Positions 37,320-45,388 of a stretch of 64,000 nt of DNA are shown here, piece by piece. Each line of letters starts with the position of its first letter. The first letter of the stretch is position 1. The stretch is taken from NCBI GenBank assembly GCA_030692515.1, contig JAUXZS010000056.1, forward strand, positions 465,629 through 529,628, written 5' to 3'. The position numbers and the translations under genes were made by a program. The notes under the pieces are model-generated. The model was not told the origin of the DNA. It did no database searches and saw nothing but the letters and a program-made list of their open reading frames with translations. Origin of the DNA: Bacteroidota bacterium. GTDB taxonomy: Bacteria > Bacteroidota > Bacteroidia > B-17B0 > Aurantibacillaceae.

Positions 37320-38369
37320 ATGAAGTTATCCATGTTTAAATTTAATCTGCCTAAAGAACTTATCGCAGAGCATCCGGCAAAAAATCGTGAAGACTCCCGT
37401 TTAATGGTAGTTGAGCGTGCAACCGGAAAAATCACACACAAAAAATTTAAAGATATTATTAATTATTTTGACGAAGGTGACGTTTTAATTTTAAACGATA
37501 CTAAAGTTTTTCCTGCGCGCATGTATGGAAATAAAGAAAAAACCGGTGCAAAAATTGAGGTTTTTTTATTACGCGAATTAAATGCAGAAAGCAGATTGTG
37601 GGATGTGTTAGTTGACCCAGCGCGTAAAATTAGAATTGGAAACAAATTATATTTTGGCGAAAACGATAATTTAGTTGCAGAGGTAATTGATAACACAACG
37701 TCTCGCGGCCGTACTCTTCGTTTTTTATACGATGGAAGTTACGAAGAATTTAGAAAAGTACTATATGATTTAGGAGAAACTCCTTTACCAAAATACATTA
37801 AGCGTGCTAATGAGCCCGAAGATACTGAGCGTTACCAAACTGTATTTGCTAAAAATGAAGGCGCAGTTGCTGCACCAACAGCAGGTTTACACTTTAGCCG
37901 CGAATTATTAAAACGTTTAGAAATTAAAGGGGTACAATTTGCACCATTAACGTTACACGTTGGTTTAGGAACTTTTAGAACGGTTGAGGTTGAAGATTTA
38001 ACCAAGCATAAAATGGAAAGCGAAGAAGCTTTAATATCTAGCGATGCTTGTAAAATAATAAATAGCGCAAAAGAAAAAAAGAAACGTGTTTGTGCAGTTG
38101 GCACAACGGTGATGAGAGGAATTGAATCATCGGTTTCTACAACCGGGCAATTAAACCCTTATGTTGGTTGGACAAATAAATTTATTTTTCCGCCATATGA
38201 TTTTAGCGTTGCTAATTGTATGATTACTAATTTTCATATGCCAGAAAGTACTTTGTTAATGATGGTAAGTGCTTTTGGTGGTTACGATTTAATAAACAAA
38301 GCTTACAAAGAAGCCATAAAAGAAAAGTATCGTTTTTATTCTTATGGCGATGCCATGTTAATTATATAA
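37320..38369 (+). CDS. queA: tRNA preQ1(34) S-adenosylmethionine ribosyltransferase-isomerase
   Basis: 349 residues, the usual length. QueA transfers the ribosyl of SAM to preQ1 at position 34 of GUN-anticodon tRNAs, forming epoxyqueuosine. Conserved blocks include [69 protein letters not shown] and [21 protein letters not shown]. It has a long leader and an intrinsic terminator 20-50 bases after the stop, so it is a monocistronic unit. Confidence 0.97.
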   Translation: MKLSMFKFNLPKELIAEHPAKNREDSRLMVVERATGKITHKKFKDIINYFDEGDVLILNDTKVFPARMYGNKEKTGAKIEVFLLRELNAESRLWDVLVDPARKIRIGNKLYFGENDNLVAEVIDNTTSRGRTLRFLYDGSYEEFRKVLYDLGETPLPKYIKRANEPEDTERYQTVFAKNEGAVAAPTAGLHFSRELLKRLEIKGVQFAPLTLHVGLGTFRTVEVEDLTKHKMESEEALISSDACKIINSAKEKKKRVCAVGTTVMRGIESSVSTTGQLNPYVGWTNKFIFPPYDFSVANCMITNFHMPESTLLMMVSAFGGYDLINKAYKEAIKEKYRFYSYGDAMLII

Positions 38370-38386
38370 TTAAAAGCTTAGTATTA

Positions 38387-38422
38387 AAAAGCCCTTTATC
38401 TGTTTTGATAAAGGGCTTTTTT
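38387..38422 (+). terminator. Intrinsic terminator of queA
   Basis: AAAAGCCCTTTATC, a six-base loop, GATAAAGGGC and six T. The ten-base stem is perfect. Confidence 0.9.
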
Positions 38423-38556
38423 GTTTTAGTTTCAAGAATTAGGTAAAAACCTTCAAGGTTTTTAAGAGCTTGAAGGTCTGCAAGATTAATATCGAAGCGT
38501 TTAACAATTCATGCTCAATAAAATTTAATTATATTTGATTCATAAAACCAAATAAT

Positions 38557-39114
38557 ATGAAAAAACTAAAACTTTTATTGCCACTATTAATAATATGTTT
38601 CAGCTTTGTAAAGGCGCAAAACAATATTCGTATCACTTCTTATTACGCAAGCAACGATAAAAAAAGCTACTACCTAGCGTGGGATATTAAAACCGGAAAA
38701 TCGATTCAATATTATTGGAATGGTAAAACAAACACTTGGGTTTCTTTTGAAATTAATATTCCAGAACAACCATTGCCGGGAGCAACAGGCAACATTATGT
38801 TTGATGTTTATTATGATTATAAAGATGGCAAAGCCTATTATATTGCTTGGGACACCAAAGGAGGCAAATCGATTCAATATTATTGGAATGGTAAAACAAG
38901 TAAATGGGCGGCTTTCGAAATTAATTTACCTACCACTCCATTACCGGGCGCAACAGGTGAAGTTCTAATAAAAAGTTACTATTCTACTGAAGATAGTAAA
39001 GCATATTATTTAGTGTATGATACTAACGGAGGAAAATCAATACAATATTATTGGGATGGTAAAAGTAGTAAATGGATGCCATTTGAAATTAATTTACCTG
39101 CGAAGCCTTTGTAA
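38557..39114 (+). CDS. Secreted protein of three 56-residue repeats
   Basis: A 185-residue protein: a 21-residue signal peptide, then units at about 23-78, 79-134 and 135-185. Each unit has YY-x-x-x-D-x-K-x-YY-x-(A/V)-(W/Y)D, GKSIQYYW(N/D)GK, FEIN(I/L)P, and (in the first two) LPGATG. The first two units are 56 residues and nearly collinear. The pattern suggests a repeating beta structure with aromatic faces, possibly carbohydrate binding, but this is inference. No known family is recognised. The copies are similar enough that internal recombination is likely. Confidence 0.75.
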   Translation: MKKLKLLLPLLIICFSFVKAQNNIRITSYYASNDKKSYYLAWDIKTGKSIQYYWNGKTNTWVSFEINIPEQPLPGATGNIMFDVYYDYKDGKAYYIAWDTKGGKSIQYYWNGKTSKWAAFEINLPTTPLPGATGEVLIKSYYSTEDSKAYYLVYDTNGGKSIQYYWDGKSSKWMPFEINLPAKPL

Positions 39115-39159
39115 AATTTTCTGAATAAAATTTTATCAAAAGATGATAGAGATTTCCGC

Positions 39160-39280
39160 TCTTGAAAATAAATTGTTTTAATAAATCCCTCTAGCTCCCT
39201 TTTTTCAAAGGGAGAATTAGTTTGTTTTATTTTCAAGAAACAGGAAAAGACCTTGAAGGTTTTTAAAACCTTCAAGGTCT
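39160..39280. repeat. Palindromic element family C plus adjacent palindrome
   Basis: TCTTGAAAATAAA at 39160-39172 faces TTTATTTTCAAGA at 39226-39238, with an inner hairpin CTCCCTTT/AAAGGGAG (39195-39202, 39207-39214). A second palindrome, AGACCTTGAAGGTTTT (39248-39263) against AAAACCTTCAAGGTCT (39265-39280), follows. A degraded copy of the second palindrome lies at about 38431-38500. Family C recurs at 47630-47707. It lies between convergent genes, so it could serve as terminator. Confidence 0.8.
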
Positions 39281-39345
39281 AACAAGATTAATTTCGAAGA
39301 TTTTAAGTTCTTGTGCTCCTAATAACAATCTGGATAGCAAAAATC

Positions 39346-40266
39346 TTAATTTAATTTAATACTGCCGTTGCCAATAACAACGCCATCGCAAGTAATATCA
39401 ATTACATAATTGCCCGGCACAAACTCTCCTTGGCCCTCGCAATAAGTTACTCCTGTAATTTCTACATTGGCATAATTAAGCGTTTCTTTTCCTGCATAAT
39501 AACCGCTGCTTTTATTAAAAATAAATTTATAAGTTTCGTCGTAGCTCTTTGCCAATTCTTTACCGTCTGGCGTCATAATACGAATGTAAACAGTTTTTTC
39601 GCCTGACTTTGCAATTTTATTTTCTCCTAAACTAAAGGTTACTTTTATTTTTTCTGTTTTGCGCGCCTTAGTTGTTTCCTGTTCTTTTTTACCACCCTTT
39701 TTAAATAACACACCTTTTGCGTTCACATTAAAGCAAGTTAAAATACTTCCTTTTGCAATAGTAGTTTTAAGTTCTTCTTTTTCTTTAACTAAAGTATTTT
39801 GTTTTTCTTTTTCTAAATCTAATTGTTTTAAAACGGTTTTCTTTTCAGCAACTAAATTTTGGTTTAAAGTGTTTAATGAATCTATAGTTCTTACATAACC
39901 CTGCATAATGCTGCGTAATGTTTCTGCCTCTTTCCTTAATCTTGAAAGCATATAAGCATCGCCTTTATGTTTTTCGGCTTCAATAATTAATTCTTCAATG
40001 CGCGCTTTTTTCTCGTCAATATCTTTTTGCATAGCGGCATCTTTAGCAACTATGCCGTTATAATCGTTTTGAAGAACAAGTAAATCAGATTTTACATTAT
40101 CGCGTTCAACGATAATAGTTTCTGTTACTACTTTTTGTTCAACCACTCTGTTTTGTTCTTTATTAAGTAACCAAACAGTAAAGCCATTTGTGCCCATTAA
40201 AAGAAGGATAATTACCCATAAAATAATTCCCTTTTTTTTGTTTGAATTTTCTTTTTCTTCCGTCAT
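39346..40266 (-). CDS. Membrane-anchored coiled-coil protein
   Basis: 306 residues. A short cytosolic start (MTEEKENSNKKKG) is followed by one transmembrane helix (IILWVIILLLMGTNGFTVWLL at about 14-34). A long coiled-coil runs to about residue 175 (DYNGIVAKDAAMQKDIDEKK, with Glu/Lys heptads). The C-terminal ~115 residues form a beta-rich domain (EKIKVTFSLGENKIAKSGEK, then IRIMTPDGKELA). Topology should place this in the periplasm. No function is recognised; similar architectures serve as envelope scaffolds or sensors. It has its own -7 box and a divergent comF. Confidence 0.7.
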   Translation of the reverse strand: MTEEKENSNKKKGIILWVIILLLMGTNGFTVWLLNKEQNRVVEQKVVTETIIVERDNVKSDLLVLQNDYNGIVAKDAAMQKDIDEKKARIEELIIEAEKHKGDAYMLSRLRKEAETLRSIMQGYVRTIDSLNTLNQNLVAEKKTVLKQLDLEKEKQNTLVKEKEELKTTIAKGSILTCFNVNAKGVLFKKGGKKEQETTKARKTEKIKVTFSLGENKIAKSGEKTVYIRIMTPDGKELAKSYDETYKFIFNKSSGYYAGKETLNYANVEITGVTYCEGQGEFVPGNYVIDITCDGVVIGNGSIKLN

Positions 40267-40270
40267 AGTG

Positions 40271-40278
40271 CAAAAATA
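40271..40278 (-). promoter_or_regulatory. -7 box of the coiled-coil gene
   Basis: TATTTTTG on the minus strand, five bases before the ATG. A weaker TATTTTCG faces the other way upstream of comF. Confidence 0.5.
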
Positions 40279-40310
40279 GCATACAAAAACTGTATTTTCG
40301 TGCGTATTTT

Positions 40311-41012
40311 ATGACACTTATTAACGACTTCATGTCATTAATTTACCCAAGGCATTGCGAGGCATGCGGTAATAGTCTTTTTAAGCATGAGGCTTATATC
40401 TGCAATTACTGTAAATTAAACCTGCCTAAGAGTAATTACCATAAAAATAGTCATAATGAGCTCATTCAAACCTTTGGCGGGAGAATTCCTTTAGAAAATG
40501 CGTTAAGTTATTATTTATTTGAAAAAAGCGGCAAAGTTCAAAAATTGTTGCATGCCATTAAATACCAGAATCAAAAAGAGCTGGCCCAATTTATTGGTGA
40601 ATTGTATGGGCAAGATTTACTTAATGGAAAAGCATTAGAGGAGGTAGATGTTATTATTCCTATTCCTTTACATTATAAAAAGTTAAGAGCTCGGGGTTTT
40701 AATCAAAGTGAGTGGTTTGCAAAAGGAATAGCAAAAACGCTCAATAAAAAATTAGATGTTAATTCTTTAGAACGTATTACCGAAACAAGCACTCAAACTA
40801 AAAAGAAAAAATATCAGCGCTGGGAAAATGTAGAAGGAATTTTTAAGGTTAAAGAAAGCCAGGCATTAATTAACCAACATGTTTTAATAGTAGATGATGT
40901 TATTACAACCGGCGCAACAATTGAGGCAGCTTGGGAGGCTTTAAAAGAAATTGAAGGAGTGAAAATTTCAGTAATTAGTATTGCATTTGCAGCGAGGAAG
41001 TTGGCGGTTTAG
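40311..41012 (+). CDS. comF: ComF-family phosphoribosyltransferase-like protein
   Basis: 233 residues. The N-terminal Cys motif CEACG and CNYCKLNLP forms the usual four-Cys zinc site. The C-terminal domain has the PRPP-binding signature VLIVDDVITTGATIEAA at about 191-207. Members act in natural competence or nucleotide salvage. No other competence genes are adjacent. The gene is close to and divergent from the coiled-coil gene. Confidence 0.88.
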   Translation: MTLINDFMSLIYPRHCEACGNSLFKHEAYICNYCKLNLPKSNYHKNSHNELIQTFGGRIPLENALSYYLFEKSGKVQKLLHAIKYQNQKELAQFIGELYGQDLLNGKALEEVDVIIPIPLHYKKLRARGFNQSEWFAKGIAKTLNKKLDVNSLERITETSTQTKKKKYQRWENVEGIFKVKESQALINQHVLIVDDVITTGATIEAAWEALKEIEGVKISVISIAFAARKLAV

Positions 41013-41039
41013 TGTGCGAAACTCGATAATTTTTTTAAT

Positions 41040-41107
41040 CACATAGAGGACATAGTTTTAAATCAGCTCAAATCATCTATTTTATTTTCTTTCTATGTGA
41101 CTATGTG
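41040..41107. repeat. Palindromic element with CACATAG arms
   Basis: CACATAGAGGACATAG at 41040-41055 is an imperfect inverted match of CTATGTGACTATGTG at 41093-41107. The 37-base centre is AT-rich. It lies between the convergent comF and DCC genes and may act as terminator; a second copy was not found in the window. Confidence 0.55.
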
Positions 41108-41127
41108 TTTCATTTTACACATGAGTA

Positions 41128-41547
41128 TTAAAGGTCAAAAAAACGGTCTCTATCTTCTTTTGGTAATAAGGCACAATTATCAACTCTACCAAAAAATTTC
41201 ATTCTGCGTTTTGCAATCATATCGTAAATAAAATTGCGAATAAATGGTGGGATAATAACAAACACTATCATTAAAGGCCAAAGCCCCTTCATGTATGGCA
41301 TTAAGCGTAACACCGCGCACGATTTAATGTAAGCAGAATGATCTCTAATTAAAATAACACTATCTGTTTTTGCTTCTATTTCAAAATAAGCTAATAGCTC
41401 TTTGCCAGTTTTTGATTTTAAGGGGGCAAAATGCATTGTTTTATTTTTTTCGTGATTAATAAAATAAAGCAAACTTCTGTTGCAAAAACCACATTCGCCA
41501 TCGAATAATAAAATGGGTTGTTTTTTTAAAACTTCGTTAATATCCAT
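41128..41547 (-). CDS. DCC-type thiol-disulfide oxidoreductase (DUF393)
   Basis: 139 residues of the DCC family. The family motif is DGECGFCNRS at about 16-25 with the Cys pair 19 and 22 (CxxC). A downstream LRDHSAYIKSCAVLRL block and a hydrophobic helix (MKGLWPLMIVFVIIPPFIRN) near the end are typical. It is probably a thioredoxin-fold redox protein at or near the membrane. It overlaps the preceding gene by one base and is third in a three-gene operon with the FG-GAP and cytochrome-propeller proteins. Confidence 0.88.
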   Translation of the reverse strand: MDINEVLKKQPILLFDGECGFCNRSLLYFINHEKNKTMHFAPLKSKTGKELLAYFEIEAKTDSVILIRDHSAYIKSCAVLRLMPYMKGLWPLMIVFVIIPPFIRNFIYDMIAKRRMKFFGRVDNCALLPKEDRDRFFDL

Positions 41548-43007
41548 CAGGGTCTAGTATAAATAAAATATGGGTCTACGCTTACCTCATAACGTTTTGG
41601 TAAAACAGTAAACGAAAACAAATCAATAAAGTTAATAAATCCATTTCGGCCTAAGCACTGGCTTGTGTGATGCGGTGCCGGGCCATTAGAAAGAAGATTA
41701 CGTGAGGCAACGTAAATTAATTTTTTTGAATCGTCAACCGCAATGCCATGAGGTTGGAAACCAACTTTTACATTTGTAACGGCATAACCATTTGCATTAA
41801 TTCTAGAGACTAATCCCATAGAATTAGAAAACGTTGTGCTATCATAAGTGCAAGTAATAAAATAACAATCTGCGGCATCTGAATAAATAATTTCTTGCGG
41901 ATAAACCCCAGTTGAAATGGTTGCTGTTACTAAGGTGCTTGGGATATTAAAAACACGCACTTCATTTGTTTTTTGGCAAGTAATAAAAACATCATTATTG
42001 TTTGGAGATAAAACAAGATCGTGAGGGTCTAAAGAAGAATTATAATTTAGCGGGCCATTGTCTAGAGAAATAGGTGTGGTGTTTGAAAAACCAGTATCTA
42101 TCTTTGTAATAAAATTACCGGTTTGAGACGCCACATAAAACTCATCATTTGTGGCGTTTAACACAATGCCGTGTGGATAATACTGACCACCTAAATAATG
42201 CAATAATTTTCTATTCTCTAAATCAACGGCTACCACCTTGCCGCTTGCTGTCCACGAAACACAATAAGCACGTTTACTATCATTAGAAATAACAAAGGTA
42301 TTCCAGTCCATAGCATCACCAGCACCTGTTCCGGCAGCAGCAGGAGTTAGTGGAATACTACCAACATAACTATCATCGCTGCAACGAAATTTTTGCATGA
42401 TATTATTATTAATAAAAATAACGTACCAATACTTTCCATCCGGCGAAACACGAACCATGTGTGGTGTATCACTACTTGTTTTAGTGCCAACATCAATATA
42501 GCGCATAGGCAATTGCGTTTGACTATCAAAGACAGTTACCACGTCACAACCTTGATTTACGGCATATAATTTTTTTCGAAAAGGATTATCGGCCCACATA
42601 ACGTTTCCTTTAATATCTGGAGCGCCAGCATCAATCCAATCTTTAATTAATTTTACATCTTCGTATGACAATGGTTTTTTATTAAGTGGCATTGTTGGAG
42701 AATTTTGTAAACCTAACTCTGGATAGGTATTAATATAATAACACATGGATGAAAATTTGCTGCTGTATGGAATTACCGCTGAGCCACTGCTAGTTCCTGA
42801 AAACATTGCTTGCCAAGACTCTAAATTAAAACCGCCTGCAGCTTGGTAACTTTTTCCGTTATGGCATCCCGGCACCGAACAGCTTGAAGCCATGATTTGA
42901 CCAATGTTATGAGGATAGTCCCCATAATTAACGAAGCCTACGTCTTTTTTACAAGACAAAAAAAACGGAACTATTAAATAAAAAATATGTTTAAAAGAGT
43001 AGCGCAA
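41547..43007 (-). CDS. Lipoprotein with cytochrome-like domain and YncE-type propeller
   Basis: 486 residues. Lipobox Cys19 (FFLSC) marks a lipoprotein. A haem-c-like motif SCSVPGCH follows, with Cys43, Cys48 and His49: two Cys separated by four residues instead of two. A distal Met106 in SPTMPLNKKPLS and IKDWIDAGAP complete the pattern of a small cytochrome domain (about 30-135). The rest is a seven-bladed YncE-like beta-propeller with RVSPDGKYW, LSPNNNDVF and DPHDLV. It is the second gene of the operon, starting one base before the FG-GAP stop codon. The CX4CH spacing is unusual; the site may not bind haem. Confidence 0.8.
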   Translation of the reverse strand: MRYSFKHIFYLIVPFFLSCKKDVGFVNYGDYPHNIGQIMASSCSVPGCHNGKSYQAAGGFNLESWQAMFSGTSSGSAVIPYSSKFSSMCYYINTYPELGLQNSPTMPLNKKPLSYEDVKLIKDWIDAGAPDIKGNVMWADNPFRKKLYAVNQGCDVVTVFDSQTQLPMRYIDVGTKTSSDTPHMVRVSPDGKYWYVIFINNNIMQKFRCSDDSYVGSIPLTPAAAGTGAGDAMDWNTFVISNDSKRAYCVSWTASGKVVAVDLENRKLLHYLGGQYYPHGIVLNATNDEFYVASQTGNFITKIDTGFSNTTPISLDNGPLNYNSSLDPHDLVLSPNNNDVFITCQKTNEVRVFNIPSTLVTATISTGVYPQEIIYSDAADCYFITCTYDSTTFSNSMGLVSRINANGYAVTNVKVGFQPHGIAVDDSKKLIYVASRNLLSNGPAPHHTSQCLGRNGFINFIDLFSFTVLPKRYEVSVDPYFIYTRP

Positions 43008-45254
43008 TTATTCTATAATAATTTTTTTAATAATGCTTTTTGTTTGTGAATTATGGGTTAGAGTTATTTTTGCAAAATAAATCCCTTCACTAATGTGTTT
43101 GATTAGAAAACTTTGGGAATTGGAGTTTATTTCGAACACTTCGATTTCTTTTCCAAGTATATTATAGATTATAAGTTTTCCGGAATCAAACTCCAATTCA
43201 TTTACACGCAGGTTTAAATAATTTTTTGTTGGATTTGGATATAGGGTAATATTATCGAAAGCTTTTGATAAAGTATTTTCATTAATTCCTACAAATTGGT
43301 TTAGAGAAGAGAAAAAACTTAAACCGCCAGAACCGTTACCTACAAACAAATCGCGTTTACCATCGTTGTTTATATCTTCAAAAAACACAGTTGATTGTCC
43401 ACCCTCGTTAAGATTATTAGCATCAGCATCAATTAAATTACATGTGTTAGTTATTATTGCGGGCACATCATAATAAAATATAGTGCCGGTAACATTACCA
43501 ACTAATAGTTTTGTGTTTGGACCTTCGTTAAAAAAATGCGGCGCTGCATAACCATCAATTCCATATAAATTAATGTCACCCTTTACATCTACACCTCCAA
43601 AAAAGTTTGTAATTAAACTGTATGCCGGAACAGTTAACGAACCGGTGTTTTTATAATAAGCAATTCTACCATTTTTTGTTCCAATCATTAAATCTAATTT
43701 GCCGTCTTTATCAATGTCAAATAATTGTGGTGCAGCTGCGGCAGAATTAGTTGTAAAAGAAAAAGAGTTAGCGTGAAATAATGAAAAATTACATAAGTTA
43801 CCAGAGCCTGCAGTATTTTCTAACCAATGTATTTGTCCGCTTGAAGTGCCAATGCAAATATCTATATCGCCATCATTATCAATATCTCCAACTGTAGGCA
43901 TTACGTTATTTAAGTTTTGTAAACTAATAGAAGCGTAATCTCTGGTAATTAAGCTAAAGCTTGGTTGTGCTAAGGTTCCTGTATTTCTATATAGTGCCAA
44001 TTGCGCTTTTAAACTTGTTGTGTTATAATAACCGTAAGTGCCAATAAGTAAATCTTTTTTACCGTCAGCATCATAATCAAAAAGCACAGGAAAAGAATTT
44101 TGTCCAACTTCAATCATTTCATCTTGCAAAAAATTCTTTTTTACAAATTGAAAGTTTACGGTGTTAGTAGTACTTGCATTTTTATAATACCAAAGACTAT
44201 TAAAATTTTCGCTACCAAAAGCATTGGGTGTTGCAACTAAATCTTTTTTTCCATCGCCATCACAATCTACATAATACGTGCAAGGAAAATTATTCATTTT
44301 TATTTGTGTAGTGCTATTTTTGTTTGGATAATTAGGATATAATTTTGTAGTGTCTGAAATAACGGCGTTTGTTACAGAACCGGTATTAGAAGCATATTGT
44401 ACTGTGTTACAAGAAATATCGCCCATAATTAAATCTAAAAGATTATCGCCGTTAGAATCAAAACACATCAAGCATGAGCCTGCGTGAAGGGGTTGTTTAT
44501 TATTTGGTGGAAAAAATTGGTCTGAAATTGGTTTGAGTGGACATTGATTTAAGCTTACAGAACAACTTTGTTCGGTTATTTTTCCCCAGCAAGCGTCTTG
44601 TAATTGATAAATTAAACTATCGCAGCCATAACCTTTTTCAATACTCATGTTTTTATGATACTCCAAATAAAATCCGCCTGAGCTAAAAGTTAAAATATCA
44701 ATATCACCATCACCATCAATATCTGCAAAACCAGGAACACCAATTGTACTTGCGTATAAGGGCGCAATAGATGGTACACCAAGGGGATTAAAATCTGAAT
44801 AAACAATAGCTTTTTCCAAAACAAAATTTATTCCAAGGCTTGGCGTACTAACATTTTTATAAACTTTAATGCCGCCGTTTACAGAACATAATAAATCTTC
44901 TTTCCCATCGCAATTGTAATCTAAACAAACCCCCCAGTTAACTGTATTTGGAAAACTATAACTTAAATCCGGTGCTGCAATATATTTTATTTGACCAGCG
45001 CTGCCGTTGTTTATGAAACAACGAAAACGTCCAACAGAAAACTGATTAATTTTATCAAACACCACTAAATCTTTTTTGCCATCAAAATTTAAATCAATGT
45101 TTGAAACATTAGAATAATTTACCCCATTTGCCCAGGGCATTTTTAAAACATAATTATTTTCGATAACAGTAATAGTATCGCGAGCAACTAATAGCTGAGC
45201 AAAAGATTTTTGAGCAAGAAATGCCGAAAAAAGTATGAAGTAATATTTTAACAT
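43008..45254 (-). CDS. T9SS-exported FG-GAP/VCBS repeat protein
   Basis: A 748-residue secreted protein. The signal peptide ends FAQ. Multiple FG-GAP/VCBS blades carry calcium-loop motifs (DIDGDGDIDI, DYDADGKKDL, DIDNDGDIDI, DIDKDGKLDL, DINNDGKRDL), suggesting a calcium-stabilised propeller. A type A T9SS sorting domain ends it (LYPNPTKNYLNLRV). It heads an operon with the cytochrome-propeller lipoprotein and DCC protein. It may be a surface binding or adhesion protein; no catalytic motif is seen. A TATTTTTG box at 45262-45269 precedes the start. Confidence 0.88.
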   Translation of the reverse strand: MLKYYFILFSAFLAQKSFAQLLVARDTITVIENNYVLKMPWANGVNYSNVSNIDLNFDGKKDLVVFDKINQFSVGRFRCFINNGSAGQIKYIAAPDLSYSFPNTVNWGVCLDYNCDGKEDLLCSVNGGIKVYKNVSTPSLGINFVLEKAIVYSDFNPLGVPSIAPLYASTIGVPGFADIDGDGDIDILTFSSGGFYLEYHKNMSIEKGYGCDSLIYQLQDACWGKITEQSCSVSLNQCPLKPISDQFFPPNNKQPLHAGSCLMCFDSNGDNLLDLIMGDISCNTVQYASNTGSVTNAVISDTTKLYPNYPNKNSTTQIKMNNFPCTYYVDCDGDGKKDLVATPNAFGSENFNSLWYYKNASTTNTVNFQFVKKNFLQDEMIEVGQNSFPVLFDYDADGKKDLLIGTYGYYNTTSLKAQLALYRNTGTLAQPSFSLITRDYASISLQNLNNVMPTVGDIDNDGDIDICIGTSSGQIHWLENTAGSGNLCNFSLFHANSFSFTTNSAAAAPQLFDIDKDGKLDLMIGTKNGRIAYYKNTGSLTVPAYSLITNFFGGVDVKGDINLYGIDGYAAPHFFNEGPNTKLLVGNVTGTIFYYDVPAIITNTCNLIDADANNLNEGGQSTVFFEDINNDGKRDLFVGNGSGGLSFFSSLNQFVGINENTLSKAFDNITLYPNPTKNYLNLRVNELEFDSGKLIIYNILGKEIEVFEINSNSQSFLIKHISEGIYFAKITLTHNSQTKSIIKKIIIE

Positions 45255-45261
45255 ATACTTA

Positions 45262-45269
45262 CAAAAATA
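45262..45269 (-). promoter_or_regulatory. -7 box of the FG-GAP operon
   Basis: TATTTTTG on the minus strand, seven bases before the ATG at 45254. Confidence 0.5.
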
Positions 45270-45388
45270 TGCAAAAAAGAGTTTAAATAAGTGAGGAATA
45301 ACACCATTTATGATATTAAACGTACCAACTATAAAAGTCTTTTAGTATTTGGTTTATATTTTGTAATTTAAACACTGATTTCAGTGTA

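Noticed and set aside
38674..38968. Antisense and alternate-frame ORFs over the 56-residue repeat gene
   Set aside because: They are shadows of a repetitive coding sequence; only the plus-strand frame has a signal peptide and repeat-consistent protein.
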